This document shows positions 1 to 8,434 of a DNA stretch of 64,000 nucleotides, piece by piece; position 1 is the first letter of the stretch, and each line of letters begins with the position of its first letter. A program made the translations under genes and the position numbers. Below the pieces are notes generated by a model, which was given only the letters and a program-made list of their open reading frames with translations, ran no database searches and was not told the DNA's origin. Source of the stretch: Gordonia insulae (GTDB lineage Bacteria; Actinomycetota; Actinomycetes; Mycobacteriales; Mycobacteriaceae); contig NZ_CP033972.1 in assembly GCF_003855095.1 (NCBI RefSeq), positions 124,001 to 188,000 of the forward strand, given 5' to 3'.

Positions 1-229
1 TCAACAAGGCCTCGCGGACCGGTGTCACGCTCACGCCGAGGCGCTCGGCGGTCTCGTCCATCCGGACGTAATCGCCGGGACGGATCGCGGCGGTCATGAT
101 CTGCTCACGGAGGTGCGTGGCGACCTCTTCGGACAGCTGCGGCCGGCGACGCAGTCGCTGACGTGGCGACGGGCGCAGCGGACCCTCAGAGTCCGAAGGT
201 TTTCCCGATGATGTCGCGCTGGATCTCAT
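1..229 (-). CDS. GntR-family transcriptional regulator (N-terminal part, runs off the window)
   Basis: Only the first 76 residues are in the window. They hold a typical GntR winged-helix N-terminus: a helix with VATHLREQIM, then RPGDYVRM and the recognition segment ERLGVSVTPVREALL, which is the hallmark GntR motif. The ATG at 229 is preceded by a GGTGG-like ribosome site and lies inside the 3' end of the acyl-CoA dehydrogenase gene. The two genes therefore overlap by about 44 bp and are probably co-transcribed. The effector domain (FCD or other) is outside the window, so the ligand cannot be named. By position it probably controls the adjacent acyl-CoA dehydrogenase (inference). Confidence 0.8.
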   Translation of the reverse strand, partial: MRSSATSSGKPSDSEGPLRPSPRQRLRRRPQLSEEVATHLREQIMTAAIRPGDYVRMDETAERLGVSVTPVREALL

Positions 230-1325
230 TCGTGCCACCGTAGACGGTCGAGATGATCGCGCCACGCATCAAACGCTCGGCGTCGAACTCGGTTGCATAT
301 CCGTAACCACCCATCATCTGCATCGCGTCGATCGTCATCCGCTTCGACGTCTCGGTCGCCTTCAACTTGGCCATCGACGCCTCCCGTGGGAGCAACGCGG
401 TCGGATCGTCATCGGCCTGGCGGGCCACCGAGTACACGAGTTGGCGGGTGCACTCGATCTCGGTCGCGAGGTCGGCCATGCGGTGACGCAGTGCCTGGAA
501 GCTGCCGATGGGACGACCGAACTGCTTGCGTTCGGTGATGAAGGACAGGGTGTCGGCAAACGACCGTTCCGCGACACCGAGCTGCATGGCGGCGAGGATC
601 AGACGCTCGGTGTTCAGGCCGGCCATCAACTGGTTCCACCCATTGCCGACCCGGCCCACCACTGAGGAGTCCGAGATGCGGCAGTCGGTGAAGTAGAGGT
701 CGTTGACCTCGCGACCGCCGAGCGTGTCGATGCCCTTGATCTCCAGCCCCGGGGTGTCGGCAGGGATGTGGAACTGCGTCAGTCCCTCATGCTTCTTGTC
801 GGTCTTCTCGGTTCGTGCGATCAGCAGGATCGACGTCGCGAAATGGGCGTTCGAGCACCACGTCTTCTGCCCGTTGACGACCCAGCCGCCGTCGACCTTC
901 TCGGCCCGACAGCTCAGATTGGCCACGTCGGAACCGGCCTCCGGCTCCGACATCGAGATCGCCAATGAGTCGCCCGCGACGACGCCGGCGAGCACGTCCT
1001 TCTTCAGCTGATCATCGGCGAACTTCTGGTAGGCGGCCGCCGTGATCAGGGTAGGGCCGATACCGCCGATCGGGGCCACGCCGCGCATCGCCTCCTCGAG
1101 GAGGATGCACATCTCGACGTTGCCGGCGCCCGCGCCACCGAACTCCTCGGGCACCAGGATGCCGGCCCACCCCAGGTCGGCCATCTTCGTGTACAGCTCC
1201 TGCGAGTGCAGTTCCGCACCGTTGTCGGTGAGTCGATCGCGCTGCTCGCGGGTACCGGACTCGCGTTGGCAGAAGTCGGCGACCGAGCGGGCGAATGCGG
1301 TCTGCTCGGCGGTGAAGGTGACCAT
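186..1325 (-). CDS. Acyl-CoA dehydrogenase
   Basis: This 379-residue FAD flavoenzyme is full length for the family and would introduce the alpha,beta double bond into an acyl-CoA. The flavin and substrate segment SEPEAGSDVANL and the C-terminal VYGGTNEIQRDIIGK signature are present. The usual catalytic Glu of the YEGT motif is Gly here (about residue 363). A Glu in NTERL (residue 240) sits where isovaleryl-CoA and long-chain dehydrogenases place their alternative base, so that residue is the likely base and a branched substrate is possible (inference). ATG 1325 has a GAGAGGA ribosome site. The frame extends upstream, but that part carries no family sequence. A GntR regulator overlaps its 3' end. 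Confidence 0.93.
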   Translation of the reverse strand: MVTFTAEQTAFARSVADFCQRESGTREQRDRLTDNGAELHSQELYTKMADLGWAGILVPEEFGGAGAGNVEMCILLEEAMRGVAPIGGIGPTLITAAAYQKFADDQLKKDVLAGVVAGDSLAISMSEPEAGSDVANLSCRAEKVDGGWVVNGQKTWCSNAHFATSILLIARTEKTDKKHEGLTQFHIPADTPGLEIKGIDTLGGREVNDLYFTDCRISDSSVVGRVGNGWNQLMAGLNTERLILAAMQLGVAERSFADTLSFITERKQFGRPIGSFQALRHRMADLATEIECTRQLVYSVARQADDDPTALLPREASMAKLKATETSKRMTIDAMQMMGGYGYATEFDAERLMRGAIISTVYGGTNEIQRDIIGKTFGL

Positions 1326-1382
1326 TCGATTCGGTCCTCTCGTCACGGTGGCCCCGGCGGGCGGGAGTGACAGCCAATCTAA

Positions 1383-1399
1383 CACATCAAATATATGTG
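1383..1399. promoter_or_regulatory. Imperfect palindrome in the divergent promoter region (candidate operator)
   Basis: CACAT and ATGTG form 5-bp inverted arms separated by an AT-rich 7-bp centre, in an unusually AT-rich patch between the acyl-CoA dehydrogenase start (1325) and the divergent membrane-protein gene (1451). The position and symmetry fit a GntR-type operator for the regulator encoded just downstream of the dehydrogenase. This is inferred from context only. Confidence 0.35.
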
Positions 1400-1450
1400 A
1401 TATGAAAAGGCGTGATCTGGACCACGACCACCACTCGCTACATTGGTCGC

Positions 1451-2173
1451 ATGCCCAAGTCCCAACGACCGCCCGACGTGGGCGAGAGTGACGCCGCATC
1501 CGATGACGTGACCCCGCTCGACGGCGCGGATTTCCTCGCGGCCAATCGAGTCAGTCGGGAGCAGGCGAGGATCGAGGCGCAGCAGAAGGCCGATCGTCGC
1601 ACCCCGGGAAAGGTCGACCCGCCGTCGCGGCCTCGTCGACGGTGGACGTCGGGTTGGCGCCGCCCGCGGATGGGGGTGGTGGCGATCATCCTGGCGGTGT
1701 TCGTCGTCGTCCTGGGTGCCTCGACCGCATACTTCGCCCACGCGTACGTCCAGCAACGCGATCAGGTCGAGGCCGCGGGGCCGTCCCCGGCGCAGCGCCA
1801 GGAGGCGATGGACGTGGCGCGCGAGTACGCCACCACGTTGGCCACCTACGATCCGGCGGACTATGGGGACCTCGACCGTCGGATTCGGGAGATCTCCACG
1901 CCGGAGTTCGCGAAGACCTACATCACGTCGTCGCAGGAGGCGCGACGCGGCAACGCGACCGCGCGGGGTACGTCGCGGGCAGAGGCGAAAGAGGCCGGGC
2001 TCCAATCGATCTCCGACGGCAAGGCGGTTGTCCTGGTGGCCCTCGACCAGACCGTGACGTCGCCACAGGTCAGCGCCGAGGTCCCCGACGGCATCCCGTA
2101 TCAGTCGCGGGTCAAGGTGACCCTCGACCGGCGCGACGGTCGGTGGCTACTCGCCGACTTCGACACGGTCTGA
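1451..2173 (+). CDS. Mce-associated membrane protein-like protein
   Basis: 240 residues: a charged cytoplasmic N-terminus (1-73), one membrane helix (about 75-96, GVVAIILAVFVVVLGAS) and an extracytoplasmic domain. The domain resembles the small accessory proteins encoded near mce loci (Mas family), ending in a strand pattern like VKVTLDRRDGRWLLADF. No mce genes lie nearby, so a link to lipid import is only suggested by family. ATG 1451 is chosen; a GTG at 1412 would add 13 residues, and neither has a clear ribosome site. The 3' end overlaps the convergent TetR gene by 27 bp. Confidence 0.6.
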   Translation: MPKSQRPPDVGESDAASDDVTPLDGADFLAANRVSREQARIEAQQKADRRTPGKVDPPSRPRRRWTSGWRRPRMGVVAIILAVFVVVLGASTAYFAHAYVQQRDQVEAAGPSPAQRQEAMDVAREYATTLATYDPADYGDLDRRIREISTPEFAKTYITSSQEARRGNATARGTSRAEAKEAGLQSISDGKAVVLVALDQTVTSPQVSAEVPDGIPYQSRVKVTLDRRDGRWLLADFDTV

Positions 2174-3382
2174 CCCGTCGTCGGCACCGAGGAGCAGGCG
2201 TAGTGCGAGTGCGGTGATGTGGTCCGGCGGTGGACGCCGACCGAGTCGCGAGAGATCGATGGCGACGTTGAGCGCCGCCTGCACCAGGAATCGTGCCTGC
2301 GCCGCCGAGAGTCCGGGGCGGACGCGGGTCAACCACGCAGCCCACTCCTCGATGTTGATCCGTTGCTGACCACGCAGTTCGGTTCGTTGACGCGCGGCCA
2401 CGTTGCCGATCTCGGTGACGTAGACCGAGAGCATGTCGTTGTTGGTGCAGCACAGGTCGACGTAGCGCTCGACGAGTGACTCGATCGCCTCGCGAGGGGT
2501 TCGAGACGACGACAACGCGTCACCGATCAGGACGGTGACGCGATCGGACGCGCGCCAGAACGCGGCCTGCAGGATCGCCGCCTTGCTCTCGAAGTGGCGG
2601 TACACGCCGGAGGCGGGGAGCTCGGCCGCGCGTGCGATGTCGTCGATGGTGACCTCACGGAAACCGTGCGCGGCGAACAACCTGATCGACTCTGCAAGCA
2701 GTACTTCGCGTTTGGACATCGGTGAAAGGCCGGTGGTGGTCTCGTCGACGGATCCGGCCGGGCTCGTCGACAGTTCCTCGTCGATCAGGGACCCGGCGGC
2801 GTCGGTGATCAGATCGCCGATCTGCCGGACCGGCAACGCCGCCCGGTGGGTCGCCGGACTCGCCACCGCGCTCGTCATCGCGGCGGTGATCAGGTCGGCC
2901 GACTCGAGGTCGAGAGTTGGCCGGACCCGCAGCAGGTTCGATCGCAGGCGGCGGTGCTGGGCCACCACGATCCCGCGCACGTAGTCGGCGTCGTCGCCCT
3001 GTAGGTAGTCGGCCTCCCAGTGGTAGAGCCCGCCGGTCCGCCGGTTCTCGATCGCGGCGCCCGTCAGCGCCGCGAGGAGATCGCGGAGCTCCTCGCGGGG
3101 GCGGTCGGGCCGTTCGGCGATCGCGCCGGTGGCGGATGCCAGGGCATCGGCGAGGGTGCGCGCGGTCTCGGCGAAGAGTGCGTACTTGTTCGGGAAATGC
3201 CGATAGAGGGCCGGCGCGGAGAGGCCGGCGGCCTCGGCGATGTCGTCGAGGCGCACCGAGTGATAGCCGCTCTCGCTGAACGCCTTTGCTGCCGAGCGCA
3301 GGATGACGGCACGGCGATCGGCCGGCCGGCGACGCGACGCACGGCGCGCCGACTCCGTCGAGGTCGACATTCGTGCGGTCAT
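2147..3382 (-). CDS. Tandem TetR-family regulator (two TetR DNA-binding domains)
   Basis: A 411-residue protein with two TetR_N domains in one chain. The first is around residues 22-70 (SVRLDDIAEAAGLSAPALYRHF) and the second around 222-270 (EVTIDDIARAAELPASGVYRHF); each is followed by a helical ligand/dimer region. Ordinary TetR proteins are about 200 residues with one such domain, so this looks like a head-to-tail fusion that could act as a pseudo-dimer. It is transcribed away from a crotonase and an acyl-CoA ligase and probably represses them (inference). ATG 3382 has no strong ribosome site; an in-frame ATG at 3370 is the alternative. Confidence 0.88.
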   Translation of the reverse strand: MTARMSTSTESARRASRRRPADRRAVILRSAAKAFSESGYHSVRLDDIAEAAGLSAPALYRHFPNKYALFAETARTLADALASATGAIAERPDRPREELRDLLAALTGAAIENRRTGGLYHWEADYLQGDDADYVRGIVVAQHRRLRSNLLRVRPTLDLESADLITAAMTSAVASPATHRAALPVRQIGDLITDAAGSLIDEELSTSPAGSVDETTTGLSPMSKREVLLAESIRLFAAHGFREVTIDDIARAAELPASGVYRHFESKAAILQAAFWRASDRVTVLIGDALSSSRTPREAIESLVERYVDLCCTNNDMLSVYVTEIGNVAARQRTELRGQQRINIEEWAAWLTRVRPGLSAAQARFLVQAALNVAIDLSRLGRRPPPDHITALALRLLLGADDGSDRVEVGE

Positions 3383-3434
3383 GACAAGGGAGCCTAGCCG
3401 GAGTCGACGTTCACCACGAGCATATTGGTCCGGC

Positions 3435-3470
3435 TCGAAGAAAGGCCAGTAAAACAGCCTCTTTCATCGA
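3435..3470. promoter_or_regulatory. Inverted repeat between the tandem TetR gene and the crotonase gene (candidate operator)
   Basis: TCGAAGAAAG (3435-3444) and CTTTCATCGA (3461-3470) are inverted arms with one mismatch, separated by 16 bp, in the AT-rich divergent promoter region. The wide spacing would suit a regulator with two TetR DNA-binding domains. Assignment to that protein is inference. Confidence 0.4.
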
Positions 3471-3576
3471 GATAAGTTAATGAGTATTCTCGTGATCTGA
3501 GTCGCACTGTGGTAGTAGTGTGGTCGGCAACCCGACCTGCGACGGGTCGGGACGAGCAGTGAGGGGCGTGTGGGTA

Positions 3577-4386
3577 GTGAGTGACAATGCGGCCGGTGGT
3601 GACGGGATCCGGGTCAGTGTCGACGACCGAGGGGTGGCCCGGATAGTCATCCACCGGCCGCATCGGATGAACGCGCTCGACGGAGCGGCGAGTCGTGCCA
3701 TCATCGAGGCGCTCGACGGATGGTCCGCGCGTGATGACATCCGCGTGGTGGTGATCGACGGCGAAGGTGGCAGCTTCAGCACCGGCGCCGACGTCATCGA
3801 CATCGCGAAGGTCGCCGGCGAGAACGCCGGTGGCGGGCTCGACCCGACTCAGGCCCGTGGCGTGATCTCCGGCGGTTCCGACCTCGCGCGTGCCATCCGT
3901 GGCGTCCGCGCGCCGGTCGTCGCCGTCGTCGACGGGCCGGCGGTCGGGATCGGGGCATCCGTGGCGTTCGCCTCGGATCTGATCTACGCGACCGAACGGT
4001 CGTACTTCCTGCTCGCATTCATCAACATCGGTCTGATGCCCGACGGCGGTGCCTCGATGTCGGTGGCCGCGGCCGTCGGCCGGGCCCGGGCCAACGCGAT
4101 GGCGCTGCTGGGCGAGAAGCTCCGTGCCGCAGAGGCTTTCGATGCCGGGTTGATCACCGAGGTGGTCGCCGACCGCGCCGCGCTCGACGCCCGGGTGAAC
4201 GCGGTGGTGGACAAGCTCGCCGGCCTGTCCTCGAGTGCGCTGCGCATGACGAAGGCCGCCCTCGACGCCCACACCATGGGCGACTTCGACGCCGCCCTCG
4301 ACCGCGAACTCGACGGGCAGACGGCGCTGTTGCAGTCGCCGGAGTTCCAGGCGGCCATGTCGGCCTTCGCCGGCACCAAGAACTGA
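3577..4386 (+). CDS. Enoyl-CoA hydratase/isomerase family protein (crotonase)
   Basis: 269 residues with the crotonase oxyanion-hole segment GGSFSTGADV, the glycine-rich PAVGIGASVAF loop and IGLMPDGGAS. In the last segment an Asp lies where PaaG-type isomerases carry their catalytic acid, so isomerase or a related activity is as likely as simple hydration. GTG 3577 (VSDNAAG) is chosen because GAGGGG lies about 10 bp upstream; the frame opens further upstream with non-family residues. It is followed by an acyl-CoA ligase gene 102 bp later, suggesting a fatty-acid or sterol side-chain catabolism pair under the divergent tandem TetR regulator. Confidence 0.88.
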   Translation: MSDNAAGGDGIRVSVDDRGVARIVIHRPHRMNALDGAASRAIIEALDGWSARDDIRVVVIDGEGGSFSTGADVIDIAKVAGENAGGGLDPTQARGVISGGSDLARAIRGVRAPVVAVVDGPAVGIGASVAFASDLIYATERSYFLLAFINIGLMPDGGASMSVAAAVGRARANAMALLGEKLRAAEAFDAGLITEVVADRAALDARVNAVVDKLAGLSSSALRMTKAALDAHTMGDFDAALDRELDGQTALLQSPEFQAAMSAFAGTKN

Positions 4387-4488
4387 GGTCGCCGCCTGCC
4401 CGGAGGCCGGCGCCGATCCCACCGAACACACACGTACACAACAGCAATCGTGGCCCGGCACCGCCACAGGACAGAGGAGACATCCCAT

Positions 4489-6093
4489 ATGACCGCCACC
4501 ATCGACCCGCGCAGCGATCTGATCACCGAACCGCTGCGCTCGCGGCGCAACCATTGGAACAACCAGATCCGCAGGCACGCGTTCATGACCCCGGACGACC
4601 CGGCACTGAAGTTCCTCGGCAAGGTGACCACCTGGCGAGAACTCGAGGAACGGACGCGCGGGTTCGCGGCCGCGCTGAGTCGGCGAGGCGTGCGGTTCGG
4701 TGACCGGATCCTGCTCCTCATGCTCAACCGCACCGAATACGTCGAGGCGACCCTGGGGGCCAACCTGATCGGCGCGATCCCGGTGCCGGTGAACATCCGG
4801 ATGAGCCCGGCCGAGGTCTCTTTCCTGGTGTCCGACAGCGGCGCCAAGGTCATCGTCACCGAGTCCCTGCTCGCGCCACTGGCCGACGCGGTCAGCGCGG
4901 CGACCGGCGCCATCGACGCCACGATCGTCGTCGGGGACACCGACAACCCGGCGCATCTGAAGTTCGAGGAGCTGGTGGCCGAGGACTCGTCCGATCTCCC
5001 CGAGATCGACGTGCCCGAGGAGACCGTCGCGCTGATCATGTACACCTCGGGCACGACCGGAAAGCCCAAGGGCGCCATGCTGACCCATCAGAACCTGCAG
5101 GCGCAGGCGGTCACGTGCCTACAGGCGCTGCACACCCGTCCGGACGACATCGGTGCCTGTGTCGCCCCGTTGTTCCACATCGCCGGTCTGGGTGCCATGG
5201 CGCCGTTGTTCTACATGGGTGCACTGTCGGTGATCCACCCGCTGGGTGCCTTCGACCCCGACGCCATGCTCGACACGCTCGAGCAGGAGGGCACCACATC
5301 GATCTTCCTGGTACCCGCCCAGTGGCAGGCCGTGTGCGCCGCGCAGCAGGCCAAGCCGCGCGACCTCAAGCTACGGGTGATCAGCTGGGGCGCCGCACCG
5401 GCGTCGGACACGGTGCTGCGGGCGATGAACGACACCTTCCCGGACGCGATCAACGTGGCGGTCTTCGGGCAGACCGAGATGTCGCCGATCACCTGTGTCC
5501 TCGAGGGACAGGATGCGTTGCGCAAGCTCGGGTCGATCGGCAAGGTGGTGCCTGCGGTGACCGCCCGCATCGTCGATCCGGAGATGAACGACGTCGCGCC
5601 GGGGGAGGTCGGCGAGATCGTCTACCGCGGGCCGAACATGATGCAGGGCTATTGGCAGAATCCGCAGGGCACCGCGGATGCGTTCCACGGCGGGTGGTTT
5701 CACTCCGGCGATCTGGTCCGGGAGGACGACGAGGGCTTCATCTACGTCGTCGATCGCGCCAAGGACATGATCATCTCCGGCGGCGAGAACATCTACTGCG
5801 CCGAGGTCGAGAACGTCCTGTTCGGGCATCCGCAGATCGCCGAGGCCGCGATCATCGGTCGGGCGCACGAGAAGTGGGGTGAGGTCCCGGTCGCGGTGGT
5901 CGTCCTCGCGGCCGGCACCGACGACCTGACGCTCGAGGAACTCGAGCCGTACCTGAACGAGAACCTGGCTCGCTTCAAGCATCCGAAGGACATCGTCGTG
6001 GTGGACGAGCTGCCGCGAAATGCCGGCGGCAAGGTGGTCAAGCCGACCCTGCGATCGACCTACGGCAGCAAGGACGCCGGCCTGGCCCGCTGA
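4489..6093 (+). CDS. Acyl-CoA synthetase (FadD-type AMP-dependent ligase)
   Basis: A 534-residue adenylate-forming enzyme that would activate a carboxylic acid to its CoA ester through an acyl-AMP. The ATP-binding motif YTSGTTGKPKG is at about residue 185, FGQTEMSP is the A5 motif, and GWFHSGDL plus DRAKDMIISGGENIY are motifs A7 and A8. The catalytic Lys is at about 515 in NAGGKVVK. ATG 4489 follows a GAGGAGA ribosome site. It is probably in one transcript with the crotonase upstream, and a strong hairpin (6138-6186) ends the unit. Chain-length preference cannot be read from the sequence. Confidence 0.93.
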   Translation: MTATIDPRSDLITEPLRSRRNHWNNQIRRHAFMTPDDPALKFLGKVTTWRELEERTRGFAAALSRRGVRFGDRILLLMLNRTEYVEATLGANLIGAIPVPVNIRMSPAEVSFLVSDSGAKVIVTESLLAPLADAVSAATGAIDATIVVGDTDNPAHLKFEELVAEDSSDLPEIDVPEETVALIMYTSGTTGKPKGAMLTHQNLQAQAVTCLQALHTRPDDIGACVAPLFHIAGLGAMAPLFYMGALSVIHPLGAFDPDAMLDTLEQEGTTSIFLVPAQWQAVCAAQQAKPRDLKLRVISWGAAPASDTVLRAMNDTFPDAINVAVFGQTEMSPITCVLEGQDALRKLGSIGKVVPAVTARIVDPEMNDVAPGEVGEIVYRGPNMMQGYWQNPQGTADAFHGGWFHSGDLVREDDEGFIYVVDRAKDMIISGGENIYCAEVENVLFGHPQIAEAAIIGRAHEKWGEVPVAVVVLAAGTDDLTLEELEPYLNENLARFKHPKDIVVVDELPRNAGGKVVKPTLRSTYGSKDAGLAR

Positions 6094-6137
6094 CCCCGGG
6101 CAGTCACCGCGTCGGGTCGTGGCGCCGCCCCGACCAG

Positions 6138-6186
6138 CACGAACGGATCGCATGCCCGCTACGCGAGTGCATGCGATCCGTTCGTG
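6138..6186 (+). terminator. Strong hairpin terminator after the acyl-CoA ligase gene
   Basis: Perfect 18-bp inverted arms (6138-6155 and 6169-6186) flank a 13-bp loop, 45 bp after the ligase stop codon. There is no long T-run, which is usual for actinobacterial intrinsic terminators. Confidence 0.75.
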
Positions 6187-6218
6187 TCCCGGGGGCCCGA
6201 CGTGCCGGAAATCAATAC

Positions 6219-6232
6219 TAGAACACGTTTCA
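6219..6232. promoter_or_regulatory. KstR-like operator upstream of the alcohol dehydrogenase gene
   Basis: TAGAACACGTTTCA fits the published mycobacterial KstR consensus TNNAACNNGTTNNA exactly and is extended to the left by AC. It lies about 98 bp before the dehydrogenase start, in a short AT-rich patch suited to a promoter. KstR represses sterol-catabolism genes, so this gene may belong to that regulon (inference). Confidence 0.55.
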
Positions 6233-6329
6233 TTTTTTGCCGAAAGTGACTAGGGTCTCTTCTAGGTTGTTGCGTCTGTCGGGGGGTCGATCCGTCGGAC
6301 GGCGCGTTTCTATCGAGTGGAGGATGTGC

Positions 6330-7460
6330 ATGAAGACCAAGGGTGCGCTGCTGCGGGAACTCAACAAGCCGTGGGCGATCGAGGAGATCGAGATCGGCGA
6401 TCCTGCACGCAGCGAGATCAAGATCAGGATGGAGGCGGCCGGCATGTGCCACTCCGACCACCACCTGATGACCGGTGGTATCCCGATGGCGGGCTTCCCG
6501 ATCCTGGGCGGTCACGAGGGCGCCGGAGTCGTCGCGGAGGTGGGGGAGGGTGTCACCGACTTCGAGGTCGGCGACCACGTGGTCCTGTCGTTCATCCCCT
6601 CGTGCGGCAAGTGTCCGTCGTGCAAGGCCGGACTGGCCAACCTGTGTGACTTCGGCGCGATGCTGCTCCAGGGGGAGGCGGTGTCGGACAACACGTTCCG
6701 CATTCACACGGCGGCCGGTGAGAACGTCTATCCGATGACGCTGCTCGGCACGTTCTCGCCGTACATGGTCGTCCACGAGGCGTCGGCGGTGAAGATCGAC
6801 AAGGACATCCCGTTCGAGGTGGCGGCCCTCTGCGGCTGCGGAATCCCGACCGGCTACGGCTCGTCCACCCGCAGCGGTGACGTGCGGCCGGGCGAGGACG
6901 TCGCCATCGTGGGTGTCGGAGGCGTGGGCACCGCGGCCCTGCAGGGCGCGGTCATCTCCGGTGCCCGCAACGTCATCGCGATCGACCCGGTGGAGTGGAA
7001 GCGCGAGCAGGCCATGAAGTTCGGTGCGACGCACACATTCGCCTCGGTCGAGGAGGCGGCGATGAGCATCGCCGAACTGACCCAGGGGCACATGTGCCAC
7101 AAGGTGATCGTCACGGTCGGCGAGGTCCACGGCAGTGATGTCGACACCTGGATGGGGATCACCGCGAAGGCGGGCACCTGCGTGCTGACCGGCATGGGCA
7201 ACATGATGGAGAACCAGGTCACGCTGAACCTCGCGATGCTGACCCTGCTGCAGAAGAACCTGCAGGGCACCATCTTCGGTGGCGCCAACCCGAAGCTCGA
7301 CATCCCGCAGCTGCTGTCGATGTACCGGATGGGCAAGCTGAACATCGACGACATGATCACCCGGCAGTACCGCCTCGACCAGATCAACGAGGGCTATACG
7401 GACATGCTGGAGGGTCGCAACATCCGCGGAGTCATCCGATACACCGACGAGGATCACTGA
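6330..7460 (+). CDS. Zinc-containing alcohol dehydrogenase, NDMA-dependent type
   Basis: A 376-residue medium-chain dehydrogenase. Catalytic-zinc ligands appear as Cys40 (GMCHSDHH) and His62-Glu63 (GGHEGAG). The structural-zinc lobe has CGKCPSCKAGLANLC, and the nucleotide fold has GVGGVG near residue 197. Overall sequence, including the opening MKTKGALL and the C-terminal IRGVIRYTDEDH, resembles the actinobacterial nicotinoprotein family assayed with N,N-dimethyl-4-nitrosoaniline, in which NAD(H) stays bound. ATG 6330 is preceded at good spacing by GGAGG; ATG 6324 is the alternative. It has its own promoter region with a KstR-like box. The alcohol or aldehyde substrate is unknown. Confidence 0.88.
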   Translation: MKTKGALLRELNKPWAIEEIEIGDPARSEIKIRMEAAGMCHSDHHLMTGGIPMAGFPILGGHEGAGVVAEVGEGVTDFEVGDHVVLSFIPSCGKCPSCKAGLANLCDFGAMLLQGEAVSDNTFRIHTAAGENVYPMTLLGTFSPYMVVHEASAVKIDKDIPFEVAALCGCGIPTGYGSSTRSGDVRPGEDVAIVGVGGVGTAALQGAVISGARNVIAIDPVEWKREQAMKFGATHTFASVEEAAMSIAELTQGHMCHKVIVTVGEVHGSDVDTWMGITAKAGTCVLTGMGNMMENQVTLNLAMLTLLQKNLQGTIFGGANPKLDIPQLLSMYRMGKLNIDDMITRQYRLDQINEGYTDMLEGRNIRGVIRYTDEDH

Positions 7461-7485
7461 GCATCGCGGACGGTAGTGTCGCGGT

Positions 7486-8310
7486 GTGTCGTCACTTGAT
7501 GCTGTAGCGGACTGGCCGGTCGACCACGCGTCGGCTGCGATCGTCACCGCGGACGGGGCCGTCGAGCAGTTCGGCGACCCCGATCGAGTCTTCGAACTGG
7601 CCTCGGTCACCAAACTCCTGGTGGCCGAGGCCGTTCTCGTCGCGGTCGAAGAGGGTGCCGTCGAACTCGACGACGCCGCCGGGCCGCCCGGCGCCACCAT
7701 CGCGCATCTGCTGGCCCACGCCTCCGGGTTGTCCTTCGACAGCCGTGAGGTCGCGGCCCCGGTCGCCACGGCGCGGATCTACTCCAGCGCCGGTTTCGAG
7801 GTTCTCGCGGAGACGGTCGAGAGCGCGACCGAGATCGGCTTCGCCGACTATCTGCACCAGGGCGTGTGCGAGCCCCTCGGCCTGCGCTCCACCGAACTCG
7901 CGGGCCCGGCCGGCCACGGTGCCCGCTCGAACGTCGCCGATCTGGGCCGGTTCGCCACCGAACTCCTGCAGCCGCAGCTGCTGTCGCCAGGACTTCACGA
8001 ACGTGCGACGTCGGTACAGTTCGCCGGGCTCGACGGATTCGTCCCGGGCTACGGCAGGCACCGTCCGAACGATTGGGGGCTCGGGTTCGAGATCCGCGCG
8101 CGGAAGCACCCGCATTGGACCGGAACCGAGAACTCGCCGCAGACCTTCGGGCACTTCGGTCAGAGCGGGACCTTTCTGTGGGTGGACCCGGTGCTGGGCG
8201 CCGGCTGCGTGGTGCTCACCGACCGGCCCTTCGGTGCGTGGGCCAAGCCATTGTGGAGCGAATTCAACGACACCGTCGTCGCCGAGATCTCCGCGGCTGA
8301 CCAATCCTGA
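7486..8310 (+). CDS. Beta-lactamase-family serine hydrolase
   Basis: 274 residues with the serine beta-lactamase/penicillin-binding-like fold. The SVTK tetrad provides the nucleophilic Ser and Lys, YSSAG is the second motif and HFGQSG replaces the KTG box, as in class-C-like esterases and peptidases. No signal peptide or membrane helix is visible, so it is likely cytoplasmic and not a resistance enzyme. It starts at GTG 7486, 25 bp after the alcohol dehydrogenase stop, so read-through transcription is likely. The substrate is unknown. Confidence 0.78.
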   Translation: MSSLDAVADWPVDHASAAIVTADGAVEQFGDPDRVFELASVTKLLVAEAVLVAVEEGAVELDDAAGPPGATIAHLLAHASGLSFDSREVAAPVATARIYSSAGFEVLAETVESATEIGFADYLHQGVCEPLGLRSTELAGPAGHGARSNVADLGRFATELLQPQLLSPGLHERATSVQFAGLDGFVPGYGRHRPNDWGLGFEIRARKHPHWTGTENSPQTFGHFGQSGTFLWVDPVLGAGCVVLTDRPFGAWAKPLWSEFNDTVVAEISAADQS

Positions 8311-8434
8311 GAAAGCACTCCAGAAACTGGCGCAACACGGGCAACTTGAGGCACAATTGGCAACACAAGTGTGATATCTGGTTCGCGAGGTGTGTTGGGG
8401 AAGACGTTCCTCGTCGAAACCGGAGGTGAGCAAG

